Below are positions 44,096 through 54,305 of a stretch of 64,000 bases of DNA, one piece after another (the first letter of the stretch is position 1; every line of letters starts with the position of its first letter). The translations under genes were made by a program, and so were the position numbers. The notes beneath the pieces are model-generated. The model saw nothing but the letters and a program-made list of their open reading frames with translations. It was not told the DNA's origin and made no database searches. Source of the stretch: Trichosporon coremiiforme (Eukaryota; Basidiomycota; Tremellomycetes; Trichosporonales; Trichosporonaceae); assembly GCA_039545355.1 (NCBI GenBank), contig BCJJ01000039.1, positions 1 to 64,000 of the forward strand, given 5' to 3'.

Positions 44096-45133
44096 CTACT
44101 GCACGGTGTACAGCGTATACGTCGCCTCCCCGATCCGTTTCCTGTACTCGTCGTGCGTGAAGACTTTGAGATTCCGTCCTCGTTTCGGCGTGCCAGTGCT
44201 GTTTTCCGACTGGCGAAGCGCCAGCTCCTTCAGGTGCATCTTGTAGAGCCTGTACTCGTCCAAGGTCCGGAAGAAGCGCTCCATGCCAACGATCAGAGTG
44301 CTGGAAGAGAGCCAGCAATCTCTGAGCCAGCCCATTGTCTGCTCCGCGACAACCTGAGGATTGGGCGCCGCGTATGCCTGGAATGTACACTTTTCCTCGT
44401 CGCTGGGGTGGAAGACGAGGGCGAGCTGCTTCAGCCGTCCTGGCGTGTAGCTGGAAAGCCATTCCCAGAGCGTTCCCTCGTCCTCTACCTCATCGTCTGG
44501 AAGGGGGCCGTACGAGATTGGCGGCTGGTCGATGTTGATCACGAGGCTGCGTGCATACATCGATACAAGGGGGTTGCCCTCGGTCGTATCCCGCGAGTTG
44601 ACGAAGTACACCGCCGTAGGTGCTTCCGGGTACACGTCTCCGTAGGTCTGCATCGCGTTTCGAGTTGCTCGGAGGCTATAGTTGGTCTTCAGACCCATGA
44701 CGAGGCTGAGTAAGTGTGCCGTCTCCTCCATGCCCCGCACGTGCTGTAGGTCAAGGTATCGAATGTTCTTGAAGAGTTCCGACACAGACTCGTCAGATAG
44801 CATGCCGCTAGCCTCGCCCGGGTAGCCGGAATGGATAGCATCGTGCCGCTCAACGAGGAAGGAAGGGTAGGCAATGTTCGGGTGGTCGAAGCTCTGGACC
44901 GTGAGGAGGAAGGCGTCCGTGAATGGGAATGGACCAGGGTGGACGGTGAGGTGCCGTTGCAGCACACGGTTCGCCCGCTTCCACCATCCAGTGCACACTT
45001 CTCGGGAAGCTGCGACGGACTCATAGTCCATGTGGCTCCAGATTAGGTCGATGAGGTACGGGTAGTAGCGGTGGTCGATGACGGCGGAGGCGGCCAAGCT
45101 GTTAGGAGATCGGGCCTCCCGGGGAGGCTGCAT
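44096..45133 (-). CDS. F-box-like family protein, intact copy 5
   Basis: Single exon, 345 residues. N-terminus HRYYPYLIDLIWSHMDYESV, then EVCTGWWKRANRVLQRHL, is the same F-box-like start as its neighbours. Shared blocks follow: ELFKNIRYLDLQHV, ARSLVINIDQPP, LKQLALVFHPSDEE, LIVGMERFFRTLDEYR, and the terminal THDEYRKRIGEATYTLYTVQ. It is the most complete member in the window and useful as reference for the broken copies at 41392 and 42593, which lie directly downstream on the same strand. Probable SCF substrate receptor by analogy with F-box proteins, but the match is weak and no repeat domain (LRR, WD40, Kelch) is visible. Confidence 0.78.
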   Translation of the reverse strand: MQPPREARSPNSLAASAVIDHRYYPYLIDLIWSHMDYESVAASREVCTGWWKRANRVLQRHLTVHPGPFPFTDAFLLTVQSFDHPNIAYPSFLVERHDAIHSGYPGEASGMLSDESVSELFKNIRYLDLQHVRGMEETAHLLSLVMGLKTNYSLRATRNAMQTYGDVYPEAPTAVYFVNSRDTTEGNPLVSMYARSLVINIDQPPISYGPLPDDEVEDEGTLWEWLSSYTPGRLKQLALVFHPSDEEKCTFQAYAAPNPQVVAEQTMGWLRDCWLSSSTLIVGMERFFRTLDEYRLYKMHLKELALRQSENSTGTPKRGRNLKVFTHDEYRKRIGEATYTLYTVQ

Positions 45134-45728
45134 TGCTGTCGAACTGGATAGGCTTCACAAGATTGATAGGGGAACTTGGGTAGCAGTGCACCAGGCTAGG
45201 GCAGTGCAACACGTTGCGTCAGACACGTAGTTGATGTTGTTACAGCCCCGATGTTGGCTCGTCGGTGGCTGGATTGGATGAAGCCGAGAGGGTCGCAGTG
45301 CACGAGGTTGCATGATATGGAGAACGTGGCAAAAGTCTCCCACGGGCGATCCAGTTCTTGTCGCACCTGCGCTTTGCCGAGCCTAGAAGAACACCGATGG
45401 TAAGACACCGAGAAAATCCAGGCTCAGGACCTTGAGCGGCGCGTGTGATTTCTCTTTCCCAGACCCTCAAAGTCTGTCACGCATGTAACGCTGTCACGTG
45501 CGCTGACACCATTGTTGTCACTGACGGGTTGGTGTTGCGAGACATCTCAGCCTCTAATCGAAGGTGGGTAAAACATGCTTATGCACAGAGTGTTGTTGTA
45601 CTAATATGCTTAGGAAAGGAGAGAGTGAAGAGAAGAAACTATGGCAGACTACTAATGATGCTGCGGTCTCCTCCCACCCTGCACTCCTGCACATGGACAT
45701 CTGACATTGCTCGGCACTCCTCCCTCAT
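45134..45728. other. intergenic region between F-box-like gene and kinase
   Basis: About 595 bp, containing the promoter of the F-box-like gene and the 3' end of the kinase. No gene recognised. Confidence 0.45.
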
Positions 45729-48211
45729 CTACTGGGCGTACTCCTGCTGCTCGTCGACCTGCTCCACGTTCTCGACAATCTCGAGGACGAACGCACTGGT
45801 GACGCCCGGGATCTGCCTCTCGGCGGCCTCGAATGCCGACTTGAGCCTTTCTAAAACTATCCTGGCCGCCTCGTCATTCGGTATACGAGCTGCGAGCTGT
45901 TTCGGTCAGCCCTGTTTCGAACAGTGGAGAACAATAGAATACTCACACTTCCGATGGCCGGCACAATGACGTTCTCGAGCATGCTGTCCTCGTCCTCGTC
46001 CTCATGGTGCTGCTGCTGCACGGTCGCCATGCTGGCCATGCTCGGCATGCTAGGCATGCTCGCCATCGAGCCGTGGCCGCCCATGTGCGGCGAGTGCTGC
46101 ACCGCGGGGTGATGCATTTGGGCGGGAACACCGTGCGGCGGCATCGGCATCTGGACCGCCATCTGCTGCATTTGCTGGGCCATCGACGAGACCATGTGGT
46201 CCGGATCCCGGGCAGGCGGCGCGCGCTGCATCGTGTCTGTGAACGGCTCCTGGTGGTCAACAGCCGGGGGCGTCTGTTGGGATGACATGCGAGCGTGTGA
46301 CGGGATACCACTGGCTTGTCCGGGAAGCGTAGGCGTTGTCTGACCCGGCGGCAAACCAGTGACTGGGCTCTGCCCAGGCATCGGCATGGTACCGGGGGAG
46401 GGAAGCGGGCGGCTCGCTCTTGACATCGTTGCTGGGAGCGTACTCCTGACGGTTCCGACTGGTGGTTAGATGTGTGGCAATAGAGAGAACTTACAATCCC
46501 ACATATCGTCACCCGCTGGCCCGAATCCTGGCTCCTGAGACATCTGCTCCCTAGGTTCCTCGGGCTTCAAGCCACCTTCAGCCTTCCACTTCTCGTGTCG
46601 CTCCACCAACTCCGTCAGGTACGACGCCTTACGTGCGGTCCTGATGAACTTGTGCTTCAGCAGATCCTTTGCAGACGGACGCTGGATTGTCAGCATACAG
46701 CCTCAAAGACCGGTCGAGCTCACCATGCGGGGATCCCGCTGGAGACACAGGTTGACGAAGTCCCGGAACGGCTTCGAATAGCGTTCTGACAGCTCCGGCG
46801 GGGGGTTCTTGGGAATGAGGAACAACACCTTCATGGGGTGCAGCGACGCATACGGCGGCTCACCCTCGGCGAGCTCAATCGCAGTGATTCCGAGAGACCA
46901 GATGTCCGCCTTGTGGTCGTACCCGCTCTGCTTGATGACTTCGGGAGACATCCAGTACGGCGTGCCGACAAAGGTGTTCTTCTTGGTCATCGTCGCGGTC
47001 AGTTGCCCAGACACTCCAAAGTCGGCGAGCTTCACGTCTCCGTTCGCCGTGAGAAGAATGTTGGCCGCTTTGATATCACGGTGGAGCTTGCCCTCACCAT
47101 GCAGGTACTCCAGTCCTCGCAGCAACTCGCGCAACAGGATAGCGATGTACTCCTCCTTGAACGAGCCGGCCTTCATGAGATCTGAGCACGAGCCTCCAGC
47201 ACAATACTCCATAATGATCCAGAGATGGGAACCCTTGAGGAAGGAGCCATAGTACCTGGATGTCAGCTTACGTGTTGAGAACCGGCGCGCGATATCGACG
47301 CCAGCAGTCAGCTTGACTCACCTGGTGATACAGTCCGAGTCGAGCTGGCCCAGGATCTGGATCTCCTGCTGGATGTCGTCGATTTCATCCTCCGCGCTCT
47401 CGAGATCGATGATCTTGATGGCGACGGGCAGAGTTGTGCGTCTGTCGTAACCGCGGTAGACTTCACCGAACGACCCCTTGCCTGTCGTGTTAATGAACGT
47501 CTCATGACGAGCTCAGAATGGTGAAATGTGATACAGCGATGGGGGAGAGGGTGCAATTGACATGAATTGTCGGTCGTGCTAACAGTGACAAGCGTAAACG
47601 TCATTGCAGCATTCACGATCATCATGAAACACGAGTTGCTCGAGACGTCCCCACCCATTCAGCTCTGGCCGGATATCACCACCAGCGCTAGGCTCGCGCA
47701 GACAGCACTGTCGCGGGCTAAAGAGAGGGGTCCCTTTGTCATGTGTGAGGTTCTGGGTGTAGCCTGTGTTGGTTGAGGCTTACGACAACGGTCGATCGGC
47801 ACAATGAAGACGAGTCAAGCAAGGGCCGAGATGACGATGCCTATCCCCAATAGGGTTACGCAGACGTACACACGCCTCGAGGTCGCCCAGACAGGCTGGG
47901 CCGGCAACGCAGTGGCTGTCTGGAACGGGTATTGGCCGACAAGGCCAGGCGCTTTGATGTGGAAAGGGGAGCACGTACCGATACGGTTCTGCTTGACGTA
48001 GTAAAGCTCGGGGTCGGGCCCCTGGCTTGCCATGCCGTGCTTATACGACTGTAAGGTCAGCGGTGTCTGACGGAGGAATGGCGAAGATGTGGAAATCGCT
48101 GAGACGGTGGTGAGGACAAGGGTGTCTGGTCGAACGGGCGAGGAATGACGCGTTGGTGAAATGCATGCTGCAAGCGCAGCATGGGAGTGATCGACGGGGC
48201 GGACTCACCAT
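45729..48211 (-). CDS. KIC1: Ste20-family GCK-III protein kinase (Kic1/MST3-like)
   Basis: Ser/Thr kinase of the germinal-centre III group, which acts with Mo25/Cab39 in cell polarity and separation (RAM-type network in yeasts). Model: complement of exons 48209-48211, 47979-48048, 47322-47481, 46724-47255, 46495-46681, 45947-46458 and 45729-45896, 543 residues. Exon 1 is only the ATG; it joins to SYKHGMASQGPDPELYYVKQ. Kinase domain about residues 18-275: GKGSFGEVY across an intron, VAIKIID lysine, HRDIKAANIL, DFGVSGQL, GTPYWMSPEV. The tail is Met/Pro/Gln-rich (HGSMASMPSMPSMASMA), and a conserved terminal helix follows (ENVIVPAIGS, then ERLKSAFEAAERQIPGV), typical of this group. Introns are 160, 497, 66, 42, 36 and 50 nt. 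Confidence 0.92.
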
Positions 48212-50352
48212 GTTAGCTTCTGCCTAAGGTCGGGGGTTGGAGGGTGAGACCGGAGCAGAGCAGGGCGGGAGGGGGCGGCGATTCGAAGCGAGTCGATAAC
48301 AGTGAGAAGCCAAGGTGCGACGGTGGGCTGTAGGGTGAGGTCGTGGATGCGATGGATCGGGTAGAGGTGACTTGTCAGGACAGAGGGAAGGGGCGTCGAG
48401 GAGATGCGGGCAGGGCGGAACGCAGAGGGGAAGGATGTGCTGGATGGAGAGCGGGATCGCAATAGTTGTGGGCGCCGGGCTGTCGACGGGGTGGTGCACG
48501 AGTCTGTTTGGAGGAGGGAGTGGAAAGGAAGGAGGGAGAAGGAAAAAGGAGAATGCTTGTGAAGAGAGGGGAGTGTTGTGTTGAATTGTGTGTTGTGTCG
48601 TGTGGATTGGGTTTCGTGAGGGTGCGTTGGGTGCCGATGGGTCAACTGGGTGAACTCAAGTGTGGGTGTCCGGGATGACTGCCTGGGTTTGGGTCGGGTT
48701 TGAGGGAATGGTGATAACCAGCGCAAGTCGTCGGCCGTTCACTCATGCATAACGTAGTCCGGTGTGCAGACTGGCTCCAACGAACGTCAGCGGTTAGCGG
48801 TAGCGGCGTGCGTGCATAGGGAATGGGTGCACCGAGGCCCGCCGCGGCGAGGCCATACTATGCACAGGCTGAGTTGCTACGTGCTGAGCGCTCTGCGGGT
48901 TGGGGGTCGGGGGTTGCGTACAAGGTGACACCTGTCCCTTGTCCCTGGCTGGGCTGCCAGTCTTAGCCTTACGGCGTCGCGCCTGGGTTGCAGCCTCAAC
49001 CGCGCACAATGCGACGGGTTCACAGGGCTTTGCAGCATGCATAGAGCGAGCGACAATCCGGCTCCCATGGCACAGGGTTGCAGCCCGTTGGCCGCCCATC
49101 CTCCCGTGGCCTCCCATCCACTCAGCATCCCCCGCACACTCAGCGCTCACCACGCACGTACTGCGCGGAGGCAAACACCATCGCCGCGTCAACGCGTCCA
49201 CGCGTTCCACTCATCACACAGCCAACCGGTTCTCAGCATCCACACCAGGCACGGCCGCTTCCTCGCTGCATCGTCCATGCATCCAGCTCCTAGCTCCTTC
49301 CATACCCAGCATCCTGCTTCTGCAGCGCTCTTCATTTCCCGCACCTCGTTCCCGTACCCGTCCACTTGCTCCTAATCATCCATAGGCGCCCTGCTCACAT
49401 GCCAGCCCCATCCCGCCAACGCCGCACTCGTGTCCCGCACTCACCGCACCCCGCGCACTCCGCGTGATCAAGGTTTGCTAGCCTCAGGTCGTCATTACAC
49501 CGACCCACTGCAAAGCTATATTTTACATGTCTACTGCTATTGCCCCCGCGTCTGTGCCACTCTTCTCTACTCAATCTCCCCTCGAGGGCTTGCCGGCCGG
49601 GGTATCCGGTGCAGGATCCCGTATCTGTGGTCGTCGTCAGCTCCTGCCATTCCCCTTCCATTCTTCTGGGCTCAATCAGATGACTGCCCTGCACCACTTA
49701 CCCGACTCCACAGCCCAACAGTCCCGAGCCGCCCCACTTCTCATTGGGGATCACTACCACTTCGCGAAGATTGCTAAAGACGTCAGCAGACATGCCGGAT
49801 GGGTAACCCGGATGGGTAACGGTTCCGCAAACGGTGCTTGGTGCCCTCCACAAGGAAGGTCGCCATACGCTGGAAGGGTGGTATTCGTCGGATTCCTTTA
49901 ACCAGTGGGCGACACGCAGGAGGACACAGTCCCTGTGGTGGGAGTGCGTTCAGTCGCGCGGACGTGGTCATAGGTACCAAACGTACACTCCATGCTGGGG
50001 AAACAAGCAATGTCGGCCAGTGCCTCCGTCGTTTTGGGAGCGACCGTAAGGCACGAGCCAGGACTGTACCACCAAGACGCGACTCCGACATGCCGGCAAC
50101 ATTACCAAAACATGTACGCAAGCCGTCCTTCCTTTCAGTGCACTCAACATGCGGCCTATAGGGTGTCTTTGGGCCGCAGATCACCAGACCACAGGCTCAA
50201 CCCCCGAGCCGTCTAGTCGGGTCCACCATGGCCTGACGTCCTTGCTTGGCTACGCCAACGGTAGGCCTGAACTCTACCACCGCCAGAGCCGGCCCAGGAA
50301 CTTGTCCCCACCAGGCTCAAGCCCGGAAGGGAGCACACTGCTGACAGAATAC
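48212..50352. other. 2.1-kb region upstream of the kinase, no gene recognised
   Basis: The part nearest the kinase (48220-48720) is purine/GT-rich on this strand, meaning C/T-rich leader on the kinase strand. The remainder holds short open frames on both strands with no recognisable motif. I looked on the minus strand at 49400-50350 for the missing end of the GRASP gene and did not find it with confidence. Confidence 0.4.
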
Positions 50353-51064
50353 TCACTCGAGGTCAGCCGAGTAGACGTATAACCGGAGAGGCTTGTCGAT
50401 GTGCTACGGGCGTCAATATATGCCAACTCAAGGGAGACTCACCGCTTCGACCAGGTCGTAGAAGCTGTTTTCGCCGTGCAATGGCCCTCCAGCCCATCCA
50501 CAGATCCAGTCACCGAACGGCACAAGACCGGCCATCTGTAGATGCGTCAGTCAACGATGCGCAGATCCCGGTTCCAACTCACCTCAGCTGGGCTGGATTC
50601 AAGGACCTCGAGGATGTGCCACACGTTCTCAAGCGCAAGGGCGGGATTGCAGACTCGAACACTGGTTCCGAGGAGCGAGGCTTTGGACTTGTCCGTCGGT
50701 TCCCAGTCGGATGTTGGGGTGAGGCTAACCTCTGGGCAGGCGTCAGCTCATGGACAAAGGAATCGTCTTGACCTCCACTGGCTGGTGTAGGACATTCCGA
50801 GCACTCACCTCGGACCCTCTGGGTCTTGGCGTTGTACACGAAGAGGGAGATCTCCTTGCCCTGATTCCGTTCGAGGATATTTTGCAGTTCCCTTGGCGTC
50901 GGGACCTCCTGGCCAGGCTGCTTGCCGGATCCGTCCTGGATGCCTACGAGGTAGTCGAAGAAGGGTTCAAGGAGACCATCGGCCGGCGAGTTCTCCGAGA
51001 CCTTCAGCACGTGAAGAGCGATCTCCGGCAGAGCCGTCGGGGTAGACGACGCCGTCTGTCCCAT
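50353..51064 (-). CDS. GRH1: GRASP/Grh1-like Golgi protein, C-terminus incomplete or decayed
   Basis: GRASP proteins tether Golgi or ER-exit membranes through two PDZ-like domains and aid unconventional secretion. Model: complement of exons 50809-51064, 50583-50731, 50443-50535 and 50353-50403, 182 residues to a TGA at 50353. Gly2 (MGQTAS) allows N-myristoylation. PDZ1 shows LHVLKVSENSPADGLLEPFF, DYLVGIQDG, and GKEISLFVYNAKTQRVRE. PDZ2 shows SVRVCNPALALENVWHILEV, ESSPAEMAGLVPFGDWICGW, and DKPLRLYVYSADLE. The usual closing block with WGG.G.LG and HRIP is absent. In the next frame, 50350-50290, VLPSGLEPGGDKFLGRL faintly resembles it, so a frame break or unresolved splice is possible. A donor-like GTGAGT overlaps the stop. 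Confidence 0.72.
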
Positions 51065-51957
51065 GGCGGCTGATCCAGAAGAGGGAAGGAGGAAAGGTGT
51101 GGAGAAAGGACAGCAGAGATCGCTTGTCCGTCGTTGGCGAGGTCTCCGAAGCGAGCTGTGCAGAGGTGAGTGTTCCAATTCCAATCAACTGCGGTTGCTT
51201 GGATCGAGCTTCAGCCGCTGCAGTACTGTCGCAAAGGAGTGAAAGTAGCAATGCTGAGGACGTCGTTTGCGCTGACACCGGTGACGTTGAACATCTTGTC
51301 ATCTGAGACTAGCCGGCATCTCGCCGCCTCGGGATCAAAACGCGTCGACGACATGATCTCCCACGTGGCGGTTGACGCGCTTCTGCTCCCGTGTGACCCC
51401 TTGGAACAACAATTGTCGGCCTGCTCCGTCGATCGGCTGCTGTTCTTACAACACTCTTCCTGTAGCCCATCTTATACACTTGATAACGAGCTCAAGGGTC
51501 TCAACGTCTTCATATTCGCCTGTTTCTTGCTGCCCGGGTTTTGAGTTGTGAACGCGACTGGGTGATAGTCCTTCCATTCGATGGCATACGGGCGCTGAGT
51601 AGCCAAGAGGAGGCGAAGCGAACACAGTTTGCTCGCAGGGTCACCGGACTTACAGGAACTCATCCAGGGGAATCGTTTCGCTAATCGGATGCTCGCAGAT
51701 AAGGATACATGCTCCTCGATCATCTGACGAAGGCAAAGAACAGAGGGAAGGCGACTAGCACCGCTCTTGCGCTTGATGCGCACAGCCGCCCGTCTTACCG
51801 TATTGTTTCGAAGAATAACCGCTTGAACCACCCACGAGTCTGTATTTAGTGCCCCTTAAAAAGAACCCGGACCTAAGATGCTCGTGGCATATATGAGGGA
51901 GCCACTGACTGTCGCTCCCGAGCTCTTCAACTTAGCGCGACATATCACTGACCTGCA
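51065..51957. promoter_or_regulatory. divergent region between GRASP gene and secreted-protein array
   Basis: 893 bp between the GRASP start and the first array gene. A minus-strand open frame at 51472-51831 resembles nothing and has no splice partners. A TATA-like element for the array gene is at 51890. Confidence 0.45.
51890..51896 (+). promoter_or_regulatory. TATA-like element of array gene A
   Basis: TATATGA, 68 nt before the start codon of the first array member. Confidence 0.5.
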
Positions 51958-53026
51958 ATGTTCATCCGACTTACTATTTTGGTGGCATTGGGTATGTTGG
52001 AAGAGCTACCTACGACACAGCAAGTTCAACAGCTAACATGTTGAAGCGTTATGTGTAGCAGCTTACCCCCAGCAACCCGATGGCAACACCTGCAGGAGGG
52101 TAATGGACGGCTACCAAGACCTGTACTCTGCCTACTTCAAGCTACAGAAGCCGTGTCGGGACGAGTGCCAGCCGTGGTACGACTACTTGCGCAAGGACGG
52201 CAAATACTACGGCCCAGCACCGAGTCTGGGGGAGAAAGAGCCCGATGGGACGTACGCAATCAACATGGCGCAGCACTGCTCCGTGAGTCGCCTGGTCTGC
52301 TGGATCGTCTAAGCCCTGGCCACGGCATGTGCTGACGGCAGAATCTCGATATCGCTATGCCATGCCAGGTCTGCATCGGCAACAAGACCTTCGGTCCTAT
52401 CTTCAAGGACGAGCTCCACAACACCACGCAGGCGAATGAGGCTGGCTTGCCCAATGACGGGATGCTCTACCTCATTACCCGATGCAGGCAATCTGGCTAT
52501 GCGACACCGAAAAGTATGGTAAGTGTTGGCGGGCTACGGGCTGGGGCAGCCGCCTTGCGCAACGACCACAAGTCAGCATGGGTTCGAGGTGCGAGTTCCA
52601 TGTCCTGACGTACAGGACCGCTTTCCCAACATCTGGCCGGACAAGCAGGAGCAGCGCACAATCGACGTCGGATCGAAGTGCAGGCCGGAGATCGTTGGCT
52701 GCTTTGATGGTGTCAACTGCAGCGACATCATCGACCATCTGACTGGCAAGCCTTACGACAACGCCCGACGACCAGGCGACGGAAGTGAGAACGTCCCTAC
52801 TAATGCTTCGGTCATTGTCTATAATAGCACCTCTTCAAGGTCATCTGTCAGCACCAACAATGCCAGCGCCTCTGCCACGAACTCGACCCCGCAGCTGCCT
52901 GTCTTGCCGACCACGATGAACAAACCGGCTCCTTCCGACAGCGCAACCCCCGAGTCGGGTGCGCTGCCCGTTTCCATCCCTCTCACCTTTGTCCTCGGCG
53001 CACTCGGAGTCTCCAGTCTCCTTTAA
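51958..53026 (+). CDS. secreted Cys-rich GPI-type protein, array member A
   Basis: Model: exons 51958-51991, 52047-52282, 52342-52518 and 52616-53026, 285 residues. Signal peptide MFIRLTILVALALCVAAYPQ is split by a 55-nt phase-1 intron. Core module: KPCRDECQPWYDYLRKDGKY, then QHCS, the conserved intron, NLDIAMPCQVC, and TRCRQSGYATPKSM. A second intron leads to a region with CRPEIVGCFDGVNC. The linker is Ser/Thr/Asn-rich with many possible N-glycosylation sites, and the C-terminus (GALPVSIPLTFVLGALGVSS) is a hydrophobic GPI-addition tail. Closest to member B in the order CRPEIVGCF / CHTKIVGCF and the following GKPYDNARRPGDG. Expected at the cell wall or surface. Function unknown. Confidence 0.85.
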
Positions 53027-54305
53027 GCGCTGACACGACATGATCGGGCTGCGTGGCCGACGACACGACAGTTGATCTGCTTTGCTGTGGGCTACCCAGC
53101 TTGATTGATGCCACCTCCAGCCCACCTACACCTTCTGTTGATTCTCAATCCCTTGATGACGGGCCACACTACTTCGGCTCTGACCAGAATGAGCTCTATT
53201 TCAGCCGACTCACCATCAAGAGGACGAAAAACTCAACTTGCACTGGAACGCCCTGGCGGAGATTAGTCGACTGACGAAACAGGAACTGATTCAGACTTCA
53301 AACATTTGTCGATAAAGAGGCGTGCTCCCCGATCACCTTAAACGAGAAGTTAGTTTGCAGCGCGCACAGCTCTTGCGCTTGCATCCTTCCCCATGTGCGG
53401 CACTTTCTTGCCGGCCGCGCTCCTTGTTCATCTTCTCTGAAAATCCAAGGCACGGCCATATGGGCGGGTCTCGGCCTCCAATGGAACGTCCAGATAACGA
53501 CGAGGCGGTGTCAGGAAAAGGTCGAAACACGAGGGCTGAGCGGCTATCTGGCCATGCCCGCAACGCTGTCCGAGGGGCCAAGCACCGTGTACCTCGGCGC
53601 GTTGCACGTTGCGAGTCGCGCGTGCCAGCCCAGCGACAAGAGCGACGCGGGCATGCAAAACACCGCTCTATGCACAACGTACGTTGCTGTACCTGTACCC
53701 TGAACGCACCTGCCGCTGCTTCCATCGGAATTCCGGTCATGCACCCTGCAGGCGGTGTCCACAAGATACAACTTATGCATACTGCAGCCTCGTTTCGGCT
53801 TCCGATCTCGCCACAGCAGGGTATCATACTTGCCCGCCCCGTCTGCTCTCCCGGAAAGTATGGGGGCCGAGTTCATTGCAGGCGCACATGCCGCCTGCCA
53901 CCTCGCGATAGGTTGCGGGGCTAGAGGTCACTACGCTGATGAGGCAGGTACGGAGGCGACCTTCACAACAGTGATAAACAGCAGCAATGCTGCGACGGCG
54001 GGATCGGAACGGCTACCCTGCGCATCGTATCGCATGGTCCAGGTAGGAAGGGAGCAACTGAGTTCCGACGGAAGGAGTGGCCATAGAGGGAAACGCACAC
54101 CACAGCTGCAGCATCCGCTCCCCCAACCCTGGCCCAATGCCTCCTCCTGACGATCCTCTGACCACTAAGAGCGTGCAGTGGTGTGTGCCTAGTACCCCGC
54201 CTCCGGTATCCGGTTTCAGTGGCTTCGGAATTCCGACGTGACCGGTATACAAAGCAACGCATGTGTCCAGCGCTTCCATCACTCATCCCTCACACATATC
54301 CCTCC
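53027..54305. other. intergenic region within the array, no gene recognised
   Basis: 1.28 kb. An open frame at 53322-53924 shows no cysteine module or signal peptide and is judged chance. A TATA-like element for gene B lies at 54246. Confidence 0.45.
54246..54254 (+). promoter_or_regulatory. TATA-like element of array gene B
   Basis: TATACAAAG, 60 nt before the start codon. Confidence 0.45.

Noticed and set aside
51472..51831. 119-codon minus-strand open frame in the GRASP/array divergent region
   Set aside because: No family resemblance and no supporting exons; treated as chance.
53322..53924. 200-codon open frame between array genes A and B
   Set aside because: No signal peptide, no cysteine module, no recognisable domain and no splice partners.
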